The notes under the pieces: model-generated
What the model was told of the DNA's origin: nothing
Databases searched by the model: none
What the model saw: the letters and a program-made list of their open reading frames with translations, nothing else
Shown here: piece by piece, positions 1 to 5,141 of the stretch
Position numbering within the stretch: the first letter of the stretch is position 1
Layout: each line of letters begins with the position of its first letter
Assembly: GCA_002402245.1 (NCBI GenBank)
Contig: NVVP01000014.1
Coordinates: forward strand, 42,481-48,058
DNA: 5,578 nucleotides
Source of the DNA: Gammaproteobacteria bacterium
GTDB lineage: Bacteria; Pseudomonadota; Gammaproteobacteria; Nitrosococcales; Methylophagaceae
Reading direction: 5' to 3'
Program-made: the position numbers and the translations under genes

Positions 1-179
1 TTTAATGCTTCTATGCCTGCATCAATAATAGGCTGAGGCGTATCAAAATCAGGTTCACCTACTTGTAGATGAATAATGTCATGGCCTTGTGCTTCTAACT
101 TTTTAGCTTCCGCTAAAATGTCCATAACATAAAATGGATTTATCGCTTTGGCCCGTTGTGAATAGTTAATCTTAGCCAC
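1..179 (-). CDS. PLP-dependent class I/II aminotransferase, N-terminal part (cut by left edge)
   Basis: Only the first 59 codons lie in the window; the reading frame stays open to base 1. The protein begins VAKINYSQRAKAINPF (GTG start read as Met) and continues to a GEPDFDTP motif at residues 41-48. That motif and the preceding 'IIHLQVGEPDF' segment are typical of the N-terminus of fold-type I aspartate/aromatic-type aminotransferases, which transfer amino groups between amino acids and 2-oxo acids in the cytoplasm using pyridoxal phosphate. The PLP lysine would lie outside the window, so the substrate cannot be told. The GTG at 177-179 is chosen because the family signature begins a few residues after it and the next in-frame Met (residue 19) is too late. 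No good Shine-Dalgarno precedes it. The start overlaps the last 8 bases of the upstream phosphatase gene (GTGGCTAA), which suggests translational coupling. Family call is firm; specific function is unknown. Confidence 0.85.
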   Translation of the reverse strand, partial: MAKINYSQRAKAINPFYVMDILAEAKKLEAQGHDIIHLQVGEPDFDTPQPIIDAGIEAL

Positions 180-933
180 GAGCATGGATTCGGATTAAAT
201 CATCAACGGTTACATAGTCACCGGTGATTTTTTCACCCGCCACAACTGTCGCTACAGAGTCTTCATCACCCAATTGCGTTAACACGCTTAAGGCACCGGT
301 GAAGTCATCATCTTTAGTGTAATCATTTAGGGTGACGATGGTTGCAATGGACGCCTTACACGATGAAATAAGCCCATTCTCGGAGTCTTCAAACACGAGA
401 CATTCATCTGCCGATAAATTTAACTGGTTTAAGCAGTAGTTAAAAATATCAGGGGCTGGTTTTTTAGCAGGCACAATATCACCCGCTGCGATGCACTCAA
501 ACCAATCTAATGCATCAGCACCTAATGTACTGCTTATTAAAGCGGTGACATTAGCCGGTGTGGTGGTGGTTGCAATGGCTAAACGTAATCCAGATTGGCG
601 AATCGCATCAAGCAACCTAACCACTCCCGGACGTAAACAAATAGATTTATCCGCCAGTAAAGAAATGTAGTGGCTTGTTTTGCTTGCATGTAACTGCACA
701 ATAAAACTATCAATATCATCATGCTTAAAGGCGGTATTAAAATCAGCTAGGAAGTATTTGATTCTCTCTTTCCCTCCCGTAACGGCCAATAACTGACCAT
801 ACAAGGCTTCATCCCAATTCCAATCTAACCCTGCATCAGCAAAAGCAAGATTAAAAGCGACTCGATGACCATCACGTTCTGTTTCAGCTAAGGTACCATC
901 CACATCGAATATTACTGCTTTTAATTGTGCCAT
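172..933 (-). CDS. CbbY-like HAD-superfamily phosphatase
   Basis: A 253-residue cytoplasmic HAD hydrolase, probably a sugar-phosphate phosphatase. HAD motif I is DVDGT at residues 10-14 (nucleophile Asp10, acid/base Asp12). Motif II is the threonine run at 122-125, motif III the lysines of AKKPAPDIF (157-158), and motif IV FEDSENG at 181-187. The stretches AETERDGHR (16-24) and TGGKER (52-57) in and before the helical cap are characteristic of the CbbY subgroup. In autotrophs, CbbY removes the Rubisco inhibitor xylulose-1,5-bisphosphate; no Rubisco genes are seen here, so the substrate is open. The ATG at 931-933 is preferred over a TTG at 970-972 because it has an AAAGGA ribosome binding site 9 bases upstream and starts right before the motif I strand. 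The stop overlaps the start of the downstream aminotransferase by 8 bases, so the two likely form an operon. Length matches the family; no lesions seen. Confidence 0.9.
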   Translation of the reverse strand: MAQLKAVIFDVDGTLAETERDGHRVAFNLAFADAGLDWNWDEALYGQLLAVTGGKERIKYFLADFNTAFKHDDIDSFIVQLHASKTSHYISLLADKSICLRPGVVRLLDAIRQSGLRLAIATTTTPANVTALISSTLGADALDWFECIAAGDIVPAKKPAPDIFNYCLNQLNLSADECLVFEDSENGLISSCKASIATIVTLNDYTKDDDFTGALSVLTQLGDEDSVATVVAGEKITGDYVTVDDLIRIHARG

Positions 934-942
934 TGGTTTGTT

Positions 943-948
943 TCCTTT
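943..948 (-). promoter_or_regulatory. Ribosome binding site of the CbbY-like gene
   Basis: AAAGGA on the minus strand, 9 bases before the ATG at 931-933. It decides between that ATG and an in-frame TTG at 970-972 that would add 13 non-family residues. Confidence 0.7.
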
Positions 949-962
949 CGATAAAAAAAGCG

Positions 963-971
963 ATAGTAGCA
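963..971 (-). promoter_or_regulatory. Possible extended -10 element for the CbbY-like/aminotransferase operon
   Basis: On the minus strand the sequence TGCTACTAT (TG, one base, then TACTAT with 4 of 6 -10 matches) lies 30 bases upstream of the ATG at 933. No recognisable -35 is present at the right distance, so it would depend on the extended -10. It lies back to back with the dksA promoter. Weak evidence. Confidence 0.22.
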
Positions 972-978
972 AATTATT

Positions 979-1007
979 TAGACCTACAGGCTTATTTCTG
1001 GTATAAA
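979..1007 (+). promoter_or_regulatory. Probable sigma70 promoter of dksA
   Basis: A -35-like TAGACC (979-984, 4 of 6 consensus bases) is followed after 17 bases by TATAAA (1002-1007, 5 of 6). A TG at 999-1000 lies one base before the -10, making an extended -10 element. Transcription would start near 1013-1015, giving a leader of about 30 bases. The bases right after the -10 (TGCGCC) are GC-rich, which is a feature of promoters inhibited by ppGpp and DksA; autoregulation is an inference only. Assigned by eye from consensus and position. Confidence 0.5.
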
Positions 1008-1044
1008 TGCGCCTTAAAATTTTAATAGTTTAAAGGTTTTAGAC

Positions 1045-1464
1045 ATGAGTTCATCACAAGAGAGTTCGTTTACTCCATATAAAGAAGTAGATGGCGAAGA
1101 GTACATGAATGATAAGCAACTCGCTCACTTCCGCGTAATCCTTGAAAACTGGCGGGACAATCTTATGCAGGAAGTAGATCGTACCCTTAATCATATGCAA
1201 GATGATGCGGCTAGCTTCCCAGATCCAAATGATCGTGCAACGCAAGAAGAAGAGTTTACGCTTGAACTTCGTACCCGTGACCGCGAACGTAAACTACTTA
1301 AAAAGATTAAACAGTCTATAGAAGACATGGATAAAGATGACTATGGCTATTGTGAGTCATGTGGTACTGAAATCGGTATTCGTCGTCTAGAAGCACGCCC
1401 AACCGCTACACTCTGTATTGATTGTAAAACATTGGTTGAGATTAGAGAGAAAAGCCGCGTTTAA
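1045..1464 (+). CDS. dksA: RNA polymerase-binding transcription factor DksA
   Basis: A 139-residue DksA, the cytoplasmic protein that enters the RNA polymerase secondary channel and works with ppGpp to repress rRNA and activate amino-acid promoters in the stringent response. The order is classical: an N-terminal segment ending in GEEYMN (17-22), a long coiled coil (about 25-95) whose tip carries FPDPNDRA with the two functional acidic residues Asp60 and Asp63 (equivalent to E. coli Asp71 and Asp74) and Ala65. A C4 zinc finger follows, with Cys103, Cys106, Cys124 and Cys127, then the helix TLVEIREK. It is 12 residues shorter than E. coli DksA (151), all at the variable N-terminus. The ATG has AAAGG (1032-1036) 8 bases upstream. 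It is monocistronic here: its own promoter precedes it and a strong terminator follows. All key residues are present, so it should be the functional canonical type rather than a degenerate paralogue. Confidence 0.97.
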   Translation: MSSSQESSFTPYKEVDGEEYMNDKQLAHFRVILENWRDNLMQEVDRTLNHMQDDAASFPDPNDRATQEEEFTLELRTRDRERKLLKKIKQSIEDMDKDDYGYCESCGTEIGIRRLEARPTATLCIDCKTLVEIREKSRV

Positions 1465-1483
1465 TTAGCAGCAGTTCAACTAA

Positions 1484-1504
1484 TTTAAAACAGCCTGTTT
1501 TAAA
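1484..1504. repeat. Perfect 21-base palindrome after dksA
   Basis: Arms TTTAAAACAG and CTGTTTTAAA flank a single central C at 1494. It lies 20 bases after the dksA stop and just before the main terminator. In RNA it could form a second small hairpin with the arms partly unpaired at the tip. Function unknown; it could help transcript processing or be a DNA-binding site. Confidence 0.5.
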
Positions 1505-1508
1505 GCAT

Positions 1509-1547
1509 AAAAAAGCCCCGATAACGAAATGTTATCGGGGCTTTTTT
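1509..1547. terminator. Bidirectional intrinsic terminator between dksA and the peroxiredoxin gene
   Basis: The stem GCCCCGATAAC (1515-1525) pairs perfectly with GTTATCGGGGC (1531-1541) around a GAAAT loop. It is flanked by six A on the left (1509-1514) and six T on the right (1542-1547). It therefore gives a GC-rich stem plus U-tract on either strand and serves both convergent genes, dksA (plus) and the peroxiredoxin (minus, stop at 1575). Confidence 0.93.
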
Positions 1548-1574
1548 GTTTTAACTAAACGTTAACTACTAACC

Positions 1575-2174
1575 TTACAGGTCATCGCCATGTTTAGCTA
1601 AGTATTCAGCAACGCCTTCTGCGTCAGCTTTCATACCTTCATCACCTTTCTGCCAGCCTGCTGGGCAAACTTCGCCATGCTCTTCGTGGAACTGAAGTGC
1701 ATCAACTAAACGAATCATTTCATCAACTTCACGACCTAAAGGTAAGTCATTAACTACTTGATGACGAACAACGCCTTCTTTATCAATTAAGAATGAACCA
1801 CGTAAAGCAATACTTGCAGGGTGCTTAACACCATATTTTTTCATGATCTTGTGATTAGTATCAGCTACTAATGGAAAACCAATTTGGCCGATACCGCCAT
1901 CTTTAACTTCAGTATTACGCCATGCTAGATGAGTAAACTGTGAATCAATTGAAATACCGATCACTTGAACGCCACGTTTTTCAAATTCTGCAACACGGTG
2001 ATGGTGAGCAATAATTTCAGATGGGCATACAAATGTGAAATCTAATGGGTAGAAAAATAAAACAACGTATTGACCTGCATAGTCAGATAATGAAAATTCT
2101 TCATTAATGCTGTTATCAGGCATTACTGCAGCTGCTGTAAATTTAGGGGCTTTTTTCGTAACTAAAATGCTCAT
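1575..2174 (-). CDS. Typical 2-Cys peroxiredoxin (AhpC/Prx1 class)
   Basis: A 199-residue cytoplasmic thiol peroxidase that reduces hydrogen peroxide, organic peroxides and probably peroxynitrite. The active-site signature PLDFTFVCP (43-51) holds Pro43, Thr47 and the peroxidatic Cys50. Arg125 in IALRGSF is the conserved catalytic arginine. The resolving cysteine is Cys170 in the GEVCPAGW motif, so a disulfide between subunits of a homodimer (often in a decamer) is expected. A GGIG motif (93-96) and a C-terminal tail with EYL (190-192) resemble the GGLG and YF motifs of peroxide-sensitive Prx1-type enzymes. No ahpF-like reductase is adjacent, so recycling by thioredoxin is likely but not shown. 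The ATG at 2172-2174 is chosen over a TTG at 2184-2186, because that TTG overlaps the ribosome binding site. The gene is separated by 148 bases from the upstream AraC-type gene and probably has its own promoter. It could be named ahpC or prx; the exact symbol is uncertain. Confidence 0.95.
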   Translation of the reverse strand: MSILVTKKAPKFTAAAVMPDNSINEEFSLSDYAGQYVVLFFYPLDFTFVCPSEIIAHHHRVAEFEKRGVQVIGISIDSQFTHLAWRNTEVKDGGIGQIGFPLVADTNHKIMKKYGVKHPASIALRGSFLIDKEGVVRHQVVNDLPLGREVDEMIRLVDALQFHEEHGEVCPAGWQKGDEGMKADAEGVAEYLAKHGDDL

Positions 2175-2180
2175 AGCACT

Positions 2181-2184
2181 CTCC
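2181..2184 (-). promoter_or_regulatory. Ribosome binding site of the peroxiredoxin gene
   Basis: GGAG on the minus strand, 6 bases before the ATG at 2172-2174. The alternative TTG start (2184-2186) shares its last base with this GGAG and has no good site of its own, so the ATG is the real start. Confidence 0.75.
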
Positions 2185-2254
2185 AAAGAAGGGGGGATAA
2201 ATTAATAACTAGTCAAGTAAAAAATGACTTTATGAATTACCTAGTAAAACACTC

Positions 2255-2273
2255 GGTTATGCTATCAATAACC
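2255..2273. promoter_or_regulatory. Inverted repeat upstream of the peroxiredoxin gene, possible operator
   Basis: GGTTAT (2255-2260) and ATAACC (2268-2273) are perfect inverted half-sites separated by 7 bases, about 80 bases before the peroxiredoxin start. It covers the candidate -10. It does not match the four spaced ATAG/CTAT elements of an OxyR site. It could instead be a small hairpin after the AraC-type gene, but no T-run follows closely enough for a good terminator. Confidence 0.35.
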
Positions 2274-2287
2274 TTTAATATTGTCTA
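2259..2287 (-). promoter_or_regulatory. Possible sigma70 promoter of the peroxiredoxin gene
   Basis: On the minus strand, TAGACA (2282-2287, 5 of 6 -35 matches) is followed after 17 bases by TAGCAT (2259-2264, 4 of 6 -10 matches). The leader would be about 80 bases. The -10 lies within the inverted repeat at 2255-2273. Assigned by eye; other AT-rich hexamers in the region cannot be excluded. Confidence 0.35.
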
Positions 2288-2322
2288 ATTATGTTCTTGC
2301 AAACAGCAATCTATATCATCTA

Positions 2323-3279
2323 TTAAGAGGTGGATTGCTCATTATGGTTTGCCCTGAACTGGCTAGGAGAACAGTTGTAAAACCGCGTAAAGCGCCGGCT
2401 AAAATGACTTAAATCTGTAAATCCCGAGTCATAACATGCACTTGTAACTGTATGGCCTTTTTTCAATAAAACAACCGCAGATTTTAAGCGTAATTGTTGT
2501 TGAAACTCACTTGGGGTACAACCCAGTTGTTTTTTAAATTCGGTATAAAGTCGACTGCGACTCATGCAGGCTACTTTACACAATTGTTCTATATCAAAAG
2601 GTAAGAGTAAGTTTTGCTCTAAAAATACAATTGCGGAAGTAATACTCGATGCATCAGGAAATTCACGACAATAACTGAGCAATACATCCCTGCCCTGCTG
2701 GCGCAGCAAACGAATAATTAATTCAGACACGCCTAAATCCATCATCATTTCTTTATCAGGGTGATTATGAGTAAACAGAGTGACTAACTTATCTAATAGC
2801 TGCTGAGTATCTTGCGTATGTTCACTATGAAGGATATGCGGCTTATATTCCCAATCATGCTTAATCTCATCCAACATGGTTAAATCACGCATTTTCTCCG
2901 CAATTGTTTCAATGCGTTGTTTAGAAATTTCTATCGTCAAACAAATAGTCGGTTCATCTTCACTGGCATCGGGAAAATCTATATCAACATAAGTGCCCGG
3001 CGGTAAAACAAAGGATTCATGCGGAAGAAACACGGTCTCATCTTCATCGGGGTGTTCCCTATCGTGCATGATTTTTTTGCCTTGAACCATGCCGCAATAC
3101 AGCAACTGCGCCGTATCAAGTCGAACTCCAGACGCAGATTGGTAAGTATCATAAATACTTAATTCAGATTCAGGGCCTGAGAAGCTCAGTTTATTTTCAA
3201 CTAAATGCTGCTTATCCTTGCTACGGTGCGATGTTCCAGCCAAGAGAAGACCTTTTTTATGTGTATTTTCACTGTTCAT
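2323..3279 (-). CDS. AraC/XylS-family transcriptional regulator, candidate regulator of the divergent aldehyde dehydrogenase
   Basis: A 318-residue DNA-binding regulator. The C-terminal AraC domain has two helix-turn-helix motifs: the first at about 228-250 (FDIEQLCKVACMSRSRLYTEF), the second at about 277-300. The family signature follows as GFTDLSHFSRRF (286-297) and SPSQFR (304-309). The N-terminal part (about 30-130) is a probable effector-binding or dimerisation domain, with FLPHESFVLPPGTYVDIDFPD (84-104) as its most distinctive stretch; its ligand is unknown. It has no signal peptide or membrane segment. The ATG at 3277-3279 is chosen, though its ribosome binding site is weak; a TTG at 3286-3288 would add three residues. 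It lies 124 bases from the divergent aldehyde dehydrogenase gene, the usual arrangement for an AraC-type local activator, so control of that gene is likely but inferred. Regulation of the peroxiredoxin downstream on the same strand is less likely. Confidence 0.93.
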   Translation of the reverse strand: MNSENTHKKGLLLAGTSHRSKDKQHLVENKLSFSGPESELSIYDTYQSASGVRLDTAQLLYCGMVQGKKIMHDREHPDEDETVFLPHESFVLPPGTYVDIDFPDASEDEPTICLTIEISKQRIETIAEKMRDLTMLDEIKHDWEYKPHILHSEHTQDTQQLLDKLVTLFTHNHPDKEMMMDLGVSELIIRLLRQQGRDVLLSYCREFPDASSITSAIVFLEQNLLLPFDIEQLCKVACMSRSRLYTEFKKQLGCTPSEFQQQLRLKSAVVLLKKGHTVTSACYDSGFTDLSHFSRRFTRFYNCSPSQFRANHNEQSTS

Positions 3280-3403
3280 TAGTTTCAATTCTGTGACATT
3301 TCTGGACGCTAAGTCAAGTTATTAAGAATGTCGTACAAACACAAAGTCACTGGTTCACTTTATTATTTCCTGCTCTAAACAACAAAAATAAAGAGAGAAA
3401 TTG
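3280..3403. promoter_or_regulatory. Divergent regulatory region between the AraC-type gene and the aldehyde dehydrogenase gene
   Basis: This 124-base AT-rich gap must hold the promoters of both divergent genes. No convincing -35/-10 pair is visible in either direction, as expected if the dehydrogenase promoter needs an activator. Repeats that could be AraC-family sites are AAGTCA at 3311-3316 and again at 3344-3349 (33 bases apart, near three helical turns), and AAAGT/ACTTT half-sites at 3343-3347 and 3357-3361. No sigma54 consensus was seen on the plus strand. Confidence 0.4.
3393..3397 (+). promoter_or_regulatory. Ribosome binding site of the aldehyde dehydrogenase gene
   Basis: GAGAG lies 6 bases before the ATG at 3404-3406. 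A TTG directly before that ATG (3401-3403) is also in frame but is the poorer start codon. Confidence 0.6.
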
Positions 3404-4924
3404 ATGATTTATTCAAATCCGGGAACAGAAGGTTCTCTAGTAGATTACAAAGAACGCTACGGTAATTTTATTGGTGGTGACTGGGTAGCGCCAATTAAAG
3501 GCCAATACTTCACCAATATCTCACCTGTCACAGGTGAAGCTTTTTGTGAAATTCCTCGTTCTACTGAGGAAGATATTAATTTAGCACTTGATGCTGCTCA
3601 TGCCGCTAAAGATGCATGGGGAAAAACATCAATCACAGAACGCTCTAATATCTTATTAAAAATAGCGGATCGTATTGAAGAAAACCTTGAAATGTTAGCC
3701 GTGGCTGAAACATGGGATAACGGTAAAGCAGTACGTGAAACGCTAGCAGCTGATGTTCCTTTATGTGCTGACCACTTCCGCTACTATGCGGGGTGTATTC
3801 GTGCACAAGAAGGCACCATGGGTGAAATCGACGAAACCACTGTTTCTTATCAATTTCATGAGCCATTAGGTGTGGTTGGTCAAATCATTCCATGGAACTT
3901 TCCTTTATTAATGGCTGCGTGGAAACTTGCGCCCGCATTAGTAACAGGTAACTGTATTGTAATGAAGCCTGCTCAACAAACACCTTTCTCTATCCTTAAG
4001 TTAATGGAAGTGATTGCTGATTTATTACCACCTGGTGTATTAAACATCGTCAATGGTTTTGGTCCAGAAGCAGGTGAAGCTTTAGCTACAAGTACACGTA
4101 TCGCTAAAATTGCATTTACAGGTTCAACACCAGTTGGCTCTAAAATTATGGAGTTTGCAGCTAAAAACATTATTCCTTCAACAGTTGAACTAGGTGGTAA
4201 ATCACCTAACATCTTCTTTGAAGACATTATGCAACAAGAAGATGATTACATTAGTAAATGTGCTGAAGGTGCTGTACTGGCCTTCTTTAACCAAGGTGAA
4301 GTCTGTACCTGTCCTTCACGTGCATTGATTCAAGAAAGCATTTACGATGACTTTATTTCAATTGTCATTGACCGCGCAAAAATGATTAAACGTGGTAATC
4401 CACTTGATACTGAAACTCAAGTCGGTGCACAAACATCAAAACAACAATTCGATACAATTATGAACTATGTTGAAATTGGTAAACAAGAAGGTGCTGAACT
4501 ATTATTAGGCGGTAATATCGCTCAATTAAGCGACGGCCTAAACGATGGTTTCTATATTGAACCTACCTTATTTAAAGGTACCAACAATATGAGAATCTTC
4601 CAAGAAGAGATTTTTGGCCCTGTTGTTTCTGTAACCACATTTAAAGATGAAGCTGAAGCCTTAGCCATTGCCAATGATACTGAATTTGGTTTGGGTGCTG
4701 GTTTATGGACGCGTGATATGAACCGTGCATACCGTATGGGCCGAGGAATTCAAGCGGGTCGTGTATGGACTAACTGTTACCATCTCTACCCTGCACATGC
4801 TGCATTTGGTGGTTATAAAAAATCAGGTATTGGCCGTGAAACGCATAAAATGATGTTAGATCATTACCAGCAGACTAAAAACTTATTAGTCAGCTACAGC
4901 ACAAGTCCACTTGGTTTCTTCTAA
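3404..4924 (+). CDS. NAD(P)-dependent aldehyde dehydrogenase, AldB/ExaC type (probable acetaldehyde dehydrogenase)
   Basis: A 506-residue soluble aldehyde dehydrogenase that oxidises an aldehyde to its carboxylic acid, most likely acetaldehyde to acetate. Catalytic elements are all present: Asn165 in IIPWNFP, Lys188 in VMKPA (cofactor), GSTPVG (240-245) of the Rossmann fold, the general base Glu262 in VELGGKSPN, the nucleophile Cys301 in QGEVCTCPSR, and Glu402 in EEIFGPV. Cys303 two residues after the nucleophile, the ending LLVSYSTSPLGFF and the length fit the AldB/ExaC subgroup (E. coli AldB and Pseudomonas ExaC, about 506-512 residues), known for acetaldehyde and related short aldehydes. 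It is followed by its own terminator and then by acs, which would use the acetate made. The divergent AraC-family gene is its probable regulator. Cofactor preference (NAD or NADP) cannot be read from sequence alone; other aldehydes such as chloroacetaldehyde or betaine aldehyde are less likely substrates. Confidence 0.95.
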   Translation: MIYSNPGTEGSLVDYKERYGNFIGGDWVAPIKGQYFTNISPVTGEAFCEIPRSTEEDINLALDAAHAAKDAWGKTSITERSNILLKIADRIEENLEMLAVAETWDNGKAVRETLAADVPLCADHFRYYAGCIRAQEGTMGEIDETTVSYQFHEPLGVVGQIIPWNFPLLMAAWKLAPALVTGNCIVMKPAQQTPFSILKLMEVIADLLPPGVLNIVNGFGPEAGEALATSTRIAKIAFTGSTPVGSKIMEFAAKNIIPSTVELGGKSPNIFFEDIMQQEDDYISKCAEGAVLAFFNQGEVCTCPSRALIQESIYDDFISIVIDRAKMIKRGNPLDTETQVGAQTSKQQFDTIMNYVEIGKQEGAELLLGGNIAQLSDGLNDGFYIEPTLFKGTNNMRIFQEEIFGPVVSVTTFKDEAEALAIANDTEFGLGAGLWTRDMNRAYRMGRGIQAGRVWTNCYHLYPAHAAFGGYKKSGIGRETHKMMLDHYQQTKNLLVSYSTSPLGFF

Positions 4925-4943
4925 ACCAAAATAGAAATAAATT

Positions 4944-4986
4944 TGCCCCTGTAGGGAATCAATCCTACCGGGGCATTTTTTATTTT
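4944..4986 (+). terminator. Intrinsic terminator of the aldehyde dehydrogenase gene
   Basis: The stem TGCCCC (4944-4949) with GTAGGG (4951-4956) pairs with TCCTAC (4963-4968) and GGGGCA (4970-4975). There is one T/C mismatch (4950/4969) and one G-U pair, around the loop AATCAA. A T-rich tail follows (4976-4986). It begins 20 bases after the stop codon and argues that acs is not simply a read-through partner. Confidence 0.9.
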
Positions 4987-4990
4987 GATG

Positions 4991-5019
4991 TTGCCTAAAA
5001 AAATATACTCACGTATGTT
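4991..5019 (+). promoter_or_regulatory. Possible promoter of acs
   Basis: TTGCCT (4991-4996, 4 of 6 -35 matches) and TATGTT (5014-5019, 4 of 6 -10 matches) are 17 bases apart, just after the upstream terminator. The leader would be about 115 bases and contain the palindrome at 5048-5098. Weak assignment; the real promoter could instead lie after the palindrome. Confidence 0.25.
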
Positions 5020-5047
5020 CATTAACTAACAAAAACTAATTAGGGTT

Positions 5048-5098
5048 TATACCCGTACTCATTCTAAATGTAATTTAAAGTGAATGAGTACGGGTATA
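5048..5098. repeat. Long palindromic element (possible interspersed repeat or MITE-like unit) upstream of acs
   Basis: Perfect 17-base inverted arms, TATACCCGTACTCATTC (5048-5064) and GAATGAGTACGGGTATA (5082-5098), enclose 17 bases. Within these, TAAAT (5065-5069) and ATTTA (5073-5077) can extend the stem to about 22 pairs, with a GTA loop and a 4-base bulge (AAGT, 5078-5081). No T-run follows, so it is not a standard terminator. Ends of the form TATACCC/GGGTATA, intergenic position and near-perfect symmetry resemble short palindromic repeats found in many copies in marine gammaproteobacterial genomes. Copy number cannot be seen in this window, so the mobile-repeat reading is an inference. 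Confidence 0.75.
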
Positions 5099-5141
5099 GG
5101 GCCTCAAACTAACTCAATTAACAATAGATAGGTGTCGCACT

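Noticed and set aside
934..972. TTG start at 972 adding 13 residues to the CbbY-like protein
   Set aside because: The added residues are hydrophobic but not family-like, and the ATG at 933 has a good ribosome binding site within that stretch.
1054..1245. 63-residue open frame on the minus strand inside dksA
   Set aside because: Lies entirely antisense to a certain dksA gene, has no recognisable domain and would need its start inside that gene.
2175..2322. OxyR-binding site upstream of the peroxiredoxin gene
   Set aside because: No set of four ATAG/CTAT elements at 7-base spacing could be found on either strand.
3292..3307. TGTGACATTTCTGGAC as a possible CRP site
   Set aside because: Only the left half (TGTGA) fits; the right half lacks TCACA, and it lies within the leader of the AraC-type gene.
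3645..3866. 73-residue minus-strand open frame inside the aldehyde dehydrogenase gene
   Set aside because: Antisense shadow of a well-conserved enzyme; composition is not protein-like for any known family.
3973..4227. 84-residue minus-strand open frame inside the aldehyde dehydrogenase gene
   Set aside because: Antisense shadow covering the conserved VELGG region of the dehydrogenase; no domain or ribosome binding site.
5048..5098. Palindrome read as a transcription terminator
   Set aside because: Neither strand has a T-run directly after the stem, and a proper terminator already lies at 4944-4986.
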